Assembly: GCA_014529385.2 (NCBI GenBank) | Contig: CM043959.1 | Location: 63,251,753-63,315,752, forward strand | From: Adiantum capillus-veneris | Lineage: Eukaryota; Streptophyta; Polypodiopsida; Polypodiales; Pteridaceae | DNA length: 64,000 nucleotides | Direction: 5' to 3' | Shown: in pieces, positions 24,301 through 35,974 of the stretch | Layout: each line of letters starts with the position of its first letter | How positions within the stretch are numbered: the stretch's first letter is position 1 | Translations under genes and position numbers: made by a program | The notes under the pieces: generated by a model | Told to the model about the DNA's origin: nothing | Databases searched by the model: none | The model's input: the letters and a program-made list of their open reading frames with translations, nothing else

Positions 24301-25200
24301 CTTCTATAGAGTAGTACTTATTTCTAATAGAATCTTGGGTTTCTTTAAGCTATTGGCCTCAGCCTGTGCGGACTTCCTCTTCTGTCCAGTGATGACCACT
24401 TGATTACCTGGGTCCTCTTCATCTAAAGATAACTCCACATTGTCACTTAATGGAATAGGCTTAGGACTCCAAGCCATCTTTACATGGGAAAAGGCCTCTA
24501 GAGCAGTAGCCTAGTACAAAAACTGCCAGACATACCAAGCTTTGCTTAGACTGTGTGACTGCAGCTTAGCAGTATGTTGTGATATAAAATTTGGCATAGA
24601 TTGAATTTGGCTTTATCATCTAGCCTTTTTGCCAGCAGCATTGCAAACAGTTTCTCAGACACATATGTCAGATTGTTTTCAGAGTAACAACTTTTGTAAT
24701 AAACTTGTAGGCTAAGGGAACATCCACTGTAGCTACTGGAATCCCTTGCCCACCAGCTTTCCTTTTCTTTCTAGCTTCTCCATCTTCCTTAAGAGCCAGA
24801 CTAATCTAGTATGTGGATGCTGTGGTGGGCTTTTCTCGTTGGTCAATTTGAAGGCATAAGCAATATCTTCACGTGTCACTGTTATTTTAATTCTATTAAT
24901 AGTGGTCTTGCCTTCATCAACATCAAAAGAATTGGGGACCTATGTAATAATGGCTACATCAAAATCAAACTACATAGACTGTACTACCACATGCAGATCC
25001 CATAATTACAACAGCAATTCTGCCTGCTCATTAAACACATTTCTATGTATCTTGCTGTATGAAATGAGTGGTAGGGAGGCATGAATAGAAGTAACGAGTG
25101 CTGCAGTCTCATCCACTGTGTCCTACATCTTCTCTGACATTTTCTTGCAACCCATATACTGCAATGACTCCGAAGCTGTAGAGTAAGAAGACTTACTTGC
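21351..25200 (-). pseudogene. Extra coding-like region between pol and 3' LTR of gypsy G2
   Basis: Read on the minus strand, long but interrupted frames run from about 25140 down to 21780. They include MSEKM, then ITVTREDIAYAFKLTNEKSP, WSPKPIPLSDNVELSLDEED, a coiled-coil-like block (ELQTKMLNLETKNR, then EEKEAALRDADKFQTL), a run of Asp followed by Pro (DDDDDSPPPPP) and a hydrophobic block (LPRFFPALYPQHQKP). Open pieces are 24121-23732, 23360-23097 and 22439-22254. I recognise no known domain. The position, after integrase and before the LTR on the coding strand, is where some plant gypsy elements carry an additional ORF. Confidence 0.5.
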
Positions 25201-25262
25201 GTATCCTAACCCACAACAAGGTGTATTAGGTAGTGCTAGATAGGACAAGAAGAATCTATCAA

Positions 25263-27770
25263 TTAGTAGGGTTCACGTTGGAGCGAAGAGTTCTCAAAGC
25301 TTGGCAATGGCAAGTGCGTGATAGCAAGTAGTCGTCGCGCATGAGACTTGTGAGGAAGAGTGTCCACACACCTCACTATTATACGTGTACGTGCCGGGTG
25401 CGACACTCCCTGGTCATCAGTACCTGGAATACCAGTATTATCACCTCTAGAGGTCTCCTTGTCATTAGAATAATATAAAATGATCTTGGCCTCATTATAA
25501 ACACCTGGTAGGTGTAATCCAAATAAGTCTTTCGGACTTACTATGCCATTTGAAAATACCCAATCAGCTTCAAATGGACCAGACCAAGCTATCTTCAAAT
25601 TTTTTTTTTTACGCCCAATTTGGATAGATATAGCAAAACTAAGTCACCCATTTGAAACTCCCTAACCTTTATCCTTCTATCATGCCATTGCTTTCTGTGT
25701 TGCTAAACAATCTCCTGTTCCAGCATGGCTCTTTGTCGTAACTCAACCAGATGCAATAATTCCTCCGATCTTCCTTTGAGATTATGATTAAAATCTAATT
25801 CATATTCAATTGCCATTCTGAGATTGGGAATTACAAATTCAATAGGCACTACACCTTTAGTACCATACACCATGCTGAAAGGTGTCATTCCAGTGGTGAA
25901 TTTATAAGCTGTTTTTTAGGTCCATAGAGCAGTCTAAAGCTTGATATCCCACTACTGTGGCACCTTCTGAACAATCTTGGTCAAATTATACTTGATAGTT
26001 GTATTACTGCTTTTTTCTTGACCATTGCAGCTGGGATAATATGGAGTCGATTTCGTGTGCTTAACTAAGAGAATCTCCATCAGAATTTCCATTGTGTCAT
26101 TACTGAAATGTGTCTCTTGATCATATACCCCAAAAATGAACTCAATTTAGACGCACTGTTGGGTGCCTTGGCCTGCCAGACACACTCAAATTTATCATTG
26201 GCCATCTCTATGCTATTTATGGACACTATACGTCCCATTAATTGTCCCTTCTAGACCAGAAAGATAGACGTGAATGGATTCAAGCAGATCCTCTTCGGCT
26301 TACATCACTAAAAAAACATTTCCAAAAACAGTAGATGCTTCTCCTTGGTTGAGAATACAATGAAATCATCCATAAATATAGCTAGAAATTTGTGCAAGAA
26401 CTCACTGAATATCTGTATCATGCAATGATGGAATGTTGCTCGAGCATTGTAGAGACCAAATGGCATGACTAAATACATGAATACATCCCATTCAGTAATA
26501 AATGTGGTTTTTCTCCTATCTTCAAGAGAAATATTTAACTGGTTATAACCATTGTAGCCATCCATAAAACTATACATATCATGGCCTGCAATCTCATCAA
26601 GAAGCATATCAGTGAAGGGTAATGAAAAGGCATCTTTGATAGTTTGAGTATTCATTTTTTAGTAGTCCACATAGACTCTAAGTTTCCCATTCTTCTTTAG
26701 CATGACCACTATAGGGAATAGCCAATCACTACTAGCAATTTCTATAATGAATCCGTTTTTTAGAAGGTTGTCAAATCCTCTTTGACCTTGTTTCCATAGT
26801 TCGGATTCATTATGTAACTCTACAGACGTACTGGTTTGGTATCTCGCTCTAGAGGTATTCTGTGCTGGCAAACCTCTGGATTGATACCTTTCAAATCAGT
26901 ATGTTCCCATGCAAATACATCCTTGTATTTCAAGAACATAAGTTTGGATTTTCCTTCATTTCTGGGTTCAGATGCTTATTCACCTTGATGAATCGAGGAG
27001 TTTCTTCAGAACCCAGATTCCACTCTTCAATCTCTTGATCATCTGGGAGCACCCAATTCCAGGCATCTCCTTTCCTCTTGGCCAATGAATCCATAGCATA
27101 ATCCTTGAATGGATATGTTAGTTCTGGATTCTCATTCAGCACTCCAATGCCCTCTTTAGTGTGCACAGGTGTACTAGAATCTGAAAATCCCTCTTGGGAG
27201 TCAGATGGTTCCTCTGGATGACCTGTCAATTGAACTGGTCTCTCTCCAGGATTCACTTGAGTGAACTGATATCAAAATTTCTTTCTGTGTTTCTCAGCTT
27301 GAGCCTTGTCATATGACACTTCATTCAAGTCAATTTCAACTAACAAAAAACTGTTCATGGCTGCGAACATTTGTTTAATCTTCTTAACCCCATATTTTTG
27401 GCAAAGTTCTTTAGGTTGCAATGCTTTCTTCCAGCTTTTGGTGCTATTTGTGTGGAGATGGATTCTCCTACTCGTTCCATGAATGGTTATGGTCTGATTT
27501 GCATAATCATGAACAACCTGCATCGTCCAAATCCATGGTCATCCCAGTAGCATACCATATGCTCCTTGGACATCCAGTACAAAAAAGTTGGTTTTGCAAA
27601 TTTCTCTTTACCCACCCTAATCTGCATATTCTCAATCATACCAGTTGCATGAACAACTCTATGATCAACCATTCTAACCTTAAAGGGTTCTAGCTTTAAC
27701 TGAGTGCCAAGCCTTTGTTGAAGATGTGCCCCCAGAATATTCACACCTGCCTCTCCAGTAGAAGGATATT
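25263..27770 (-). pseudogene. Gypsy G2 pol: protease, RT, partial integrase
   Basis: Minus strand, 5' to 3': protease tail NILGAHLQQRLGTQLKLEPF from 27744; linker GERPVQLTGHPEEPSDSQEG; RT with LPFTDMLLDEIAGHDMYSFM and MDGYNGYNQLNIS (motif A Asp intact), then MPFGLYNARATFHHCM, and FMDDFIVFS as the YxDD box. The RT thumb is followed at about 26120 by DQETHFSNDTMEILMEI of integrase, so about 0.84 kb (RNase H and the integrase N-terminus, compared with G1) has been deleted. Then MTPFSMVYGTKGVVPIEFVI and MKIAWSGPFEADWVFSNGIV. The 5' part (gag, 5' LTR) is missing beyond about 27770. Several stops. Confidence 0.85.
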
Positions 27771-28111
27771 ACTAGATGGAGCTCAATCATTAGAGATTTT
27801 GATATTTTTGCTCAAAATAATAAAGCGGTCACCTACATTTTTTGTTTATCAATTTCTTGAGAGATTTTCTTTTAATTTATAATCATCAAATGAAATAAAA
27901 ATTATCCTTCTTATTAAGATTGCTAAACTATCAAAGATCCAAGTCTTTTTGGCTTTACCAAAGTTATTAATTGTGAACGATCCAAGTCTTTTTGCTTTAC
28001 TTAAGTTATTGATTGTCTATGTAATAGTCCTTAAAACAATATCGGATGGCTTTCTTGTTAAGTATGGAGCCTGATTTACCCTTGTAATTTTTTGTGGTAA
28101 AAGCGCACATT
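27771..28111. other. AT-rich spacer, no gene recognised
   Basis: Begins where homology of gypsy G2 to G1 stops. A direct repeat of GATCCAAGTCTTTTT occurs twice (about 27935 and 27982). Otherwise there is nothing coding or structured. Confidence 0.4.
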
Positions 28112-28719
28112 TGTAAGGCCCCCATTATGAGGAGAAGCCATCGTGCGTGAAGGAAAATCACTCGCCAGAAACAAAAATTTTCACGGCCAAAAAATCAGGG
28201 GCAACTTTTTTTTTCCCTTGCCGGAATATTCCTTTTCGCCAGAATATTATGGCCAGACAACGGCCGAAAAGTGGTCCGAAAACAACCGGTCGGTTGGCCA
28301 GTGGGCTGGTAGTCAATGGCCGGTGGCTGGTGGTCGGAAGTCAATGGACGGTGGTCGGTGGCCGAATTCAAAAGCGGACTTGTCTTCTCAAGGATGGCCA
28401 CACATGGGTGGATTGGAGGGTCCGATTTGGACTTATCTACACAAGGGCGGCTACACATGGCTGCCTCTCATGAGAGAGGGCAGCCCTTTTGGCCTATAAA
28501 AGAAGGCCATTTCTACACACATTTCATAGTGTGAAGTTGATGCAACAAGGTGAGTGTGAGGTGGTGAGAGTGAAGCAAGGTGGGAGCTCCATTAAGGGTA
28601 TAATCCCTTTGTAAACTACTTCTTGTTTTGAAGTACTAAAGCCATTGAGTGGCTACTTTCCCGTGGACGTAGCCCACATTGGGTGAACCACGTATATCGT
28701 GTGTACTCTCTCTCTCTCA
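28112..28719 (+). repeat. Possible solo LTR, copia-like
   Basis: Candidate ends are TGTAAGG at 28112 and CTCTCTCA at 28719, but no 5-bp target duplication was found. Inside it, CCTATAAAAGAAGG (about 28494) looks like a TATA box. About 160 bp later, CCCGTGGACGTAGCCCACAT and GGTGAACCACGTATATCGTG resemble a block common in the R-U5 part of plant Ty1/copia LTRs. No primer-binding site follows, so it would be a solo or broken LTR. The open frames inside are overlapping shadows. Confidence 0.45.
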
Positions 28720-29556
28720 TTAGGAAAGAAATGGACTCATTTTCGGGCCTTTCAACTCTAGTGAGAGAATGCTCCTTAGCCAATAAAAAGAAGGCTAACG
28801 TTATGTTGAAAAAACATTTTTTCTCATTTTGAAAATGTCCATGAAAACCATTTTGGTGAAATTGTCACTATCATGAGAAAAGTAAGACGCTTGATAATGA
28901 CATCTGGCACAAGCGTCGAACGCCTTTTTATGACCCGTTGTTGCTATTATATAAAGTGAAGAACGTGTACTTGTGCATCTCGCACAAGTATCAATCATCT
29001 TTTTATGAAGTACTCGCAATTTAAATTCGAACAGATTGTACTTGATAGTGATTGATAGGTACTATTTAAGGCTATGAAGGAGTCAGAACCAAGAAAATAG
29101 AGACGCTTGAGGGGTCTCTGGGACCTCTATTCGCTTGGTTCGCCAAAAACTTGAGTGATATTTGGAAGATATTTGACGATTTGGATGCAAACAATATCTT
29201 AATTTTTTATGACACTCCATATAGGGTGATGTGGAACATGCCAGGGACATATCTTATAATTCCAAAGACATGGAGACAAACTTTCGAGCATTGCAGAGAA
29301 CAATAATTCCATGGTTGGTAGGATGGTTGTATGTAAGAGATAAGAGTGTCCATACATACGACACAATTGTAAATCAGTACAGTGATTCTGAGACAAATTA
29401 TGTCCTTGGTGTGAACTTGTCAACATGAAAGCATTGAATAAATATGGCCACCATAAGATGCTTTCTTTATTCTAGTGTGTATCTTTCAACATTTGTACAA
29501 TTTGATAAAGTCTATTTTTTTAAAAAAAAAGGTGTGTCAATTTTCTGAACACTTCA
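28720..29556. other. Unassigned region with one conserved-looking fragment
   Basis: Mostly without signal. Between about 29100 and 29430 the plus strand reads LGPLFAWFAKNLSDIW, then LDANNILIFYDTPYRVMWNM, followed by a frame change and TIIPWLVGWLYVRDKSVHTY. It looks like degraded coding sequence but I cannot name a family. Confidence 0.3.
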
Positions 29557-29670
29557 CTAGAGTGCACCCTATTCTAAGGGGACTTCAATGTACTATTGGA
29601 GTGCATCCTATTGTAAGGGGACTCTGATGTATTGCTAGAGTGCACCCAAATTTTTGGGGACTCATTTTTT
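29557..29670. repeat. Tandem repeat, about 44-bp unit, 2.5 copies
   Basis: The words AGAGTGCACCCTATTCTAAG, GGAGTGCATCCTATTGTAAG and AGAGTGCACCC recur at about 44-bp spacing, each followed by GGGGACT and AATGTA or GATGTA. Confidence 0.75.
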
Positions 29671-30189
29671 ATTTGTTTGGGGCCTATGTTGGATCATATA
29701 GTAAAAGAAATTCATTTTTTGTCAATTCATCTCAAGGTTGCATTTATTTGTAACTAGGAGAGAATTGATGTTTGATGTCAAAATAAAACTTGTAAGTGTG
29801 GATTAGAGGATTCATTCACTTTAAATATGTGAGAGGGATCTTTTTCTTGGGCACAAATGTTTGCTTTGAGAATTTTATCATTACATCCTTTATGTAAAAG
29901 TGTTTTAGAACCTAAAAGACTTTGAAAAGAAAACTATGGAATCTAAGTGCATGTATTCTTAATGGCTTGAAAGTTGATGTATACATGCATGTCGCCTTGA
30001 TGAAGGTTTAGATCTAACAAGATGCAAACCTAGAATTCTTGCACGTTACCTTTGTCAATTTGGTATGAAATAACATATTTAACTTTCTTTTCTTATGGGT
30101 GGAAAATATATTATTATGTGTATTTGGAACCTAATTGCTTGACCTTCAAACCAAGATTCCTATGTTATTTTTTCATATACTCTTTTTTA
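29671..30189. other. AT-rich spacer, no gene recognised
   Basis: No coding frame, repeat or terminal repeat could be identified. Confidence 0.4.
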
Positions 30190-31620
30190 ATGGATTAAGA
30201 TTGTGGATACAAGGTCCACCACCTGTTCAAGCTAGATTTAAGAAAGTATATATAATGAGTCTTCAAACTAGTAAACCAAGGGAAGAGAGAAGCAGGGTCC
30301 ATCACTTGTCCAAGCTCATCTCTAGACAACATAGAGAGATGCTAGGTCTACTAATTGTCTAATATAGGCATGGAGAAATGATAGAAGGTTGATCCACTTG
30401 TCCAACCTATCATCTCTAGTAAAATGGGAGGTTTGGCCTTAAGATTCACCATGTAACCAGCCTATACCTCATTGTATTATGAAGAGTAGAAAATCAAAGC
30501 TCCATCACTTGTCTAAGGTAGTTCCAAAATCAACATGGAGAGAAGCAAGCTTCACCATTTGTCCAAGATAGGTTCCATAAAAACATGGAAAACCTCATAT
30601 ATGTTGTACATGGAAGATTTTTGCTAAGGTCCACCACTTGTCTAAGCTAGGATCCATTAAAATATGGATAGAAACAAGGCTCTACCACTCGTCCAACCTT
30701 TAGAGCTGCAAAGTGTACCGGTTGTCTAACTAGGCATGGGAAAATAATAGAAGGTCCACCACTTATCCAATATATTATCTCTAATAGCATAGGAGGTTTG
30801 GTCTCAAGATTTAGGAATTGGATGATCTATATTTCATTGTATTATGATGAATTTGGTTTTAAGGTCAACTACTTATCCAAGATATAAGTTTATATCCTGA
30901 ATGGTATTCCTTCCCATCACTTAGAAAACCAATGATATGTTGTACAGGGGGGGGTTTTTACAAGGTCCACCACTTGTCCAAGCTAGTTTCATTGAAATAT
31001 GGATGAAGGCAAGCTCCACCATTTGTTAAAGCTAGACTCCATTGAAATCTAGAAAATCCATGCTATGTTGTACATGGGGTTTCTGTTTTAAGTTCCAACA
31101 CTTGTCCAAGCTAAGCTCCATTGAAACATGGAGAGGAGAAACACTCCACTACTTGTCCAAGCTAGGAAACATTGATAGTAGTTTATTTAGTTTGAAGATC
31201 CACCATGTGTCTATTCTAGCTCTATTGAAACATAGAGAGAAGCAAAGGTCCACCAATTGTCCAAGCTAGGCTCCATTGAAACATGGACAGAAGCAAGATC
31301 CACCATTTCTCCAAGATAGGCTCCATTGAAACATGGAGAGAATAAAAGGTCCACCATTTCTCCAAGCTAGGCTCCAGTTGTCCAACCTATAAGGTTATAT
31401 CTTAAATGGTAATCTTTCTAATCACTTGTAATACCCATGATATGTTTTACATGGGGGTTTTGTTCCGAGGTCACCACTTGTCCAAGCTAACTCTATTGAA
31501 ACATAGAGAGAAGCAAAAGTCCACCACTTGTCCAAGCTAGTCTCCATTGAAACAAGGAGAGAAGCAAGCTCCAACATTTCTCCAAGATAGTCTAGCTTGG
31601 ATAAGTGCACCTTGAAACCA
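30190..31620. repeat. Degenerate minisatellite, about 50-bp unit
   Basis: Roughly two dozen imperfect copies of a unit built from TCCACCACTTGTCCAAGCTA, GGCTCCATTGAAACATGGAG and AGAAGCAAG. Copies vary in length and some are separated by other text (for example TTGTACATGGGGTTT, which itself recurs). Short ORFs over it are repeat translations. The density of copies is highest around 30960-31370. It could be part of an old LTR. Confidence 0.8.
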
Positions 31621-32100
31621 ACCTTCCTATGAGGAAATAGAGCATATGCTACATATTTTATGTATGCCCCATGCCTCAAATTTAGAAGTTCTAGACTAGA
31701 AGTGGACCTTGCTTGAATGTCACATCCAATAAAGTAAGGAAACATAGCCAAGTGGATTGTATTCCTCAATTGATCCTTGCTTTCACAAGTTGTGACCTTG
31801 AGTCCCTTTTACATTAACTTGGACAAGTGGTGGACCTAGAAACCAAGCTCTCCATGTTGAGATAAGTTGTAGGTAGGACAATAGAATATAGCCAACAATA
31901 ATGGATGCAATATACTAGTCTCCTAATAACCAATTGATTGAAACCATGGAATTTTAGTTGTTTTCATTGTGTATTGTATGTGCATAACGTGGAATGAGAC
32001 CTTAAGAAAACTCAATTTTTTGACAAAATCTCAATATTTGTACATGATATATTGAAAGTTGTCCAACCTGGGAATTGGGATTTTCCCACTTTACCTAATA
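31621..32100. other. Spacer, no gene recognised
   Basis: Contains a few isolated minisatellite words (GGACAAGTGGTGGACCTAGA near 31822, reverse complement orientation) but no coding signal. Confidence 0.4.
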
Positions 32101-32140
32101 TGGTCTTTGATGGATGTTGGTATGGATGACCTCTTCTTCT

Positions 32141-32350
32141 TCACCTCCATTTATGGCACTCATTGATAGAGTGCGGTGGGAGACGACAATGAGAGCAGCC
32201 TGTAGCCCCCCCTTGGGTGGCTCTTGATTTGCAGTTAGAGCAACAGATGCGAGACAGAGAACTTACCTCCTGGATGTTTATGATGGTGTATTTTGGCAGT
32301 AGAACTTCAATGAAAGCGGTAAGTGCTTCTTCAATCTCCTCCTCCTCCAT
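32141..32350 (-). pseudogene. Gag-like fragment with Cys/His cluster, LTR retrotransposon G4
   Basis: Minus-strand frame of 69 codons starting MEEEEIEEALTAFIEVLLPK. It ends with a Cys-rich stretch, CCSNCKS, then CSHCRLPPHSINECHKW, which resembles two closely spaced zinc-knuckle-type ligand sets. It lies directly downstream (minus strand) of a primer-binding site at 32445-32458, in the gag position. The element is cut soon after. Confidence 0.45.
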
Positions 32351-32444
32351 TCTCCAATTGGAGAATTATTGCAGCCATTCATCCATGGTCAATGATGCAG
32401 ATCATTTTAGTCTTGCAAACTAAAGGTTTTCAAGAATCCCTCCT

Positions 32445-32458
32445 CAGTGGGGGCACCA
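32445..32458 (-). promoter_or_regulatory. Primer-binding site, TGGTGCCCCCACTG
   Basis: The plus strand reads CAGTGGGGGCACCA, identical to the motif at 3212-3225 and 7175-7188. Two bases later an LTR-like end, TGATAGG, begins at 32461. Confidence 0.6.
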
Positions 32459-32460
32459 AA

Positions 32461-32600
32461 TGATAGGCAAAAAGCAAAAAACGGACCCCGACGGCCTCTA
32501 CGCTAGGACTGTGCACGCCGAGCTCGTCATCACAAGAAATGAATAGGGGGCAACAACTAGCTTTGAGGGTCTAGGACGCAGACAATGGTGATTTAAAATA
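32461..32600 (-). repeat. LTR end fragment of element G4
   Basis: Sequence starting TGATAGGCAAAAAGC next to the primer-binding site, so the minus-strand LTR would end ...CCTATCA. Extends at most to about 32600, where RNase H coding sequence on the other strand takes over. The start resembles the LTR start TGATAAG at 34545. Confidence 0.45.
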
Positions 32601-32609
32601 GCACAAATA

Positions 32610-34360
32610 ATGCACATTGTAGAGAGAGCCAAAGTTCTCTCAAATACATACACTCTATTCTTTGATGGTGCCTTTCAAAGAGCCATAGGTAAACACACGC
32701 ACACGGGGGGGGGGGGACTTCTATTCGTGATTCCAAAAGGAGAAGTAGTGATGACAAGCAACAATGAAGCAAGGTATGATGTCCTACTAAGGGGATTGAA
32801 GATGTGCTTAGCCAAGAAGATGTGACGTTGTCCTAATTGTGAAACAAATTCTTGGTATTTGGGCTTATAAGAATGAAATGCTAAGATTCAAAGTTTCTAT
32901 AATTTTGGAAAATTTTGAAGAAGTGTAACTCTATCACATCCCTAAAAAAGAAACTCAAGATGCAGACCTACTAGCTCAACAAGCAATCTCAGGATAAACT
33001 AAAGTGCAATACATTATTGCAGTTGCAACAATGAAGGGGCCACAATAAGCGGGAATGGAGTCCTTAGAATCTATGGAAAACTACATCTTGGAGGAAGAGT
33101 TTCCCAAAGGGCACACAAAATGGCACAAAGAAGGAGGCTTATCAAGAAAACAAGATTATTTCTTTGTCTTGAGGAAGCTTTGTACCAAAAGGGTAAGGAT
33201 CTTGTTTTTACATGAGTGACATGCACTAGTGAAATTTTTGAAATCCTAAAAGGGTTGTATCAAAAAGCTTGTGAGGGTCATTTTTCACATGAGCTAACAA
33301 TTGAAAAAAAAAAAGCTAGCTGGATATGTTTGGCCAAGTATGCATGTGAATGTCCAACATTGGTGTAGAGTGTTACTATTGTCAAATCAATGGCAAAAAA
33401 AGGTTGATATATGGACCTCAACAACCATTCATTGCTTGTAATCCTTTAAAAAAATGATCAATCGATGCTATGGGCCCATTGCCTATGACAACAAATGGTA
33501 AAGTCTATATACATGTTGCCATCGACTCTATGACAAGACTAGTATAATCACAAAGTTTAGCATGACTAAATGAAAAGATAGTGAGTAGATTTTTCTACAC
33601 CCAAATTTGTTGCACGTTTGGTACACCTCTTCAAAATTCCTATGATAATGGTTCAAGTTTTTGAAAGGGTTTACTAACTCAAGTGTGTGATGAGCTCAGA
33701 TTTCACCATAGAATAAACACACCCTATCATCCATAATCAAATAGTTTGGTAGAAAAAGCTAGCGGGATCATTGCACAAATCATCAGAAAGATGATGAAAA
33801 GTAAGCCAATGTTATGGGATGGTTTCTTAGATGGGGCATTATGGGCATTTAATACAGCTTAAAACTATGCTACACTTCACTCCATTCCACTTGGTATATG
33901 GGTAGGAAGCTTTGCAACCATTTGAATTTCAGATTCCTTTTATAAATCTTACAGGTAAATAGGAGCAAAAGGGTGATGAAGCATGGATCGATAGGCTCCT
34001 TATCATGGTGGAACTAGAGTGAAAAAGAGAGGCTCCTTCCAAGTGCTCCAAGAAAAAGGCTTTGCAACTCAAGGAGAAGCTTGACAAGGATCTCAAAGAC
34101 AAAAATATTAAAGAAAAAATCTTGTTCATGCGCTACAACAATATGTTGGACAACAGGTTTGATGCCAATTTTGAAAATAGATGGAAAGGGACTTACATTG
34201 TGAAAAAATCTTAGATAAGCGGCTACTACCAATTGACGGACTTGGATGGAAAGGAGCACCCTAGAAAGGTCAATGGATATTGACTCAAACCATATCTAAG
34301 TCGCATTCTTCCAAGATATTTGAAGATAGAACAAGCCAAGAAGAAAACCAAGGAGGTATG
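32610..34360 (+). pseudogene. Gypsy pol fragment: RNase H and integrase
   Basis: RNase H part: YTLFFDGAFQRAIGK, then SNNEARYDVLLRGLKMCLAK (the D and E of the catalytic set). This is the RNase HI type that some plant gypsy lineages carry. Integrase part, across frames: SHELTIEKKKA, CYYC, then AMGPLPMTTNGKVYIHVA (first Asp, in IDAMGP), SYDNGSSF (second Asp) and NSLVEKASGIIAQI (Glu). C-terminal block: RWKGTYIVKKS and YYQLTDLDGKEHPRKVNGY, as in gypsy integrases. Many stops and frame changes. It is followed by a purine tract and LTR start at 34531-34551. Confidence 0.75.
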
Positions 34361-34530
34361 CTACTATTGTTACACTTCTCACGCATTGTAATCCTGTGCC
34401 AAGTAGGTGCATAACCCATGAAGGTTAAGAGACATCAACAAGGAAAGGAAGCTTGGAGAAATTCCAAGATTACCTAAAACTCTCATTCTAGTGGTAGCCT
34501 CTTGATGGTACATGAATGAACCATCAACTA

Positions 34531-34810
34531 AAGGGAGGGCTAAATGATAAGTTTTGTCCAGCTATCACAGAGGAAGAAAAGACAAAAACCTTGAGCGTAG
34601 CCCTATATAAATCAAGTGTGTATATGTATATCGCCATAATAAATCTATTTAGCATAGGTGATCCAAACGTGCTATCAAGATTTATCATATGAACCCTTAC
34701 TTTTTGTTCTCTATTTACTAATTTTCGAGGGTATGTCAACATCACATAAAGAAGGTTTTCTTCATAGCACTATATAGAAGCAAAAGCATACCTGCACTGC
34801 GCACACCACA
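34531..34810 (+). repeat. Polypurine tract and 3' LTR start of the gypsy fragment
   Basis: AAGGGAGGGC (34531-34540) is a plausible polypurine tract. Four bases later TGATAAGTTTTGTCC (34545) starts a probable LTR, which continues for about 270 bp until the CT-rich tract. No TG...CA partner was found within the window. Confidence 0.55.
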
Positions 34811-34903
34811 AAATGGTTGCTCCGCCTTCAACCATTGCTCTTTATCTCCGTATTTCTTTATCCTCCTCTCTCTACCTATTTCTTTTTGCCAACGGATATC
34901 TCT

Positions 34904-35744
<841 letters not shown>

Positions 35745-35974
35745 TTCTATCTAACAAACTTAGCATTTCTATCTAGCATTCACTATCTCTATCTCTAAAC
35801 AGACCTAACATTTTTAACATTTGGAAATCTAACAAGCCAAGCAATGCAACCATTTCCAAACAAGCGTCTCTTCTCTACCACGCACGAAGAGATATTTCAA
35901 CAATGCAACCATTTGAGAGATGAACGAGGTATGTCATGGTATCTCTGCTTTTTTTATTTTTTTAGGGTTTATGC

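Noticed and set aside
21351-25200. Naming the extra gypsy region an envelope gene
   Set aside because: No signal peptide, furin-like site or transmembrane pattern could be supported; position alone is not enough.
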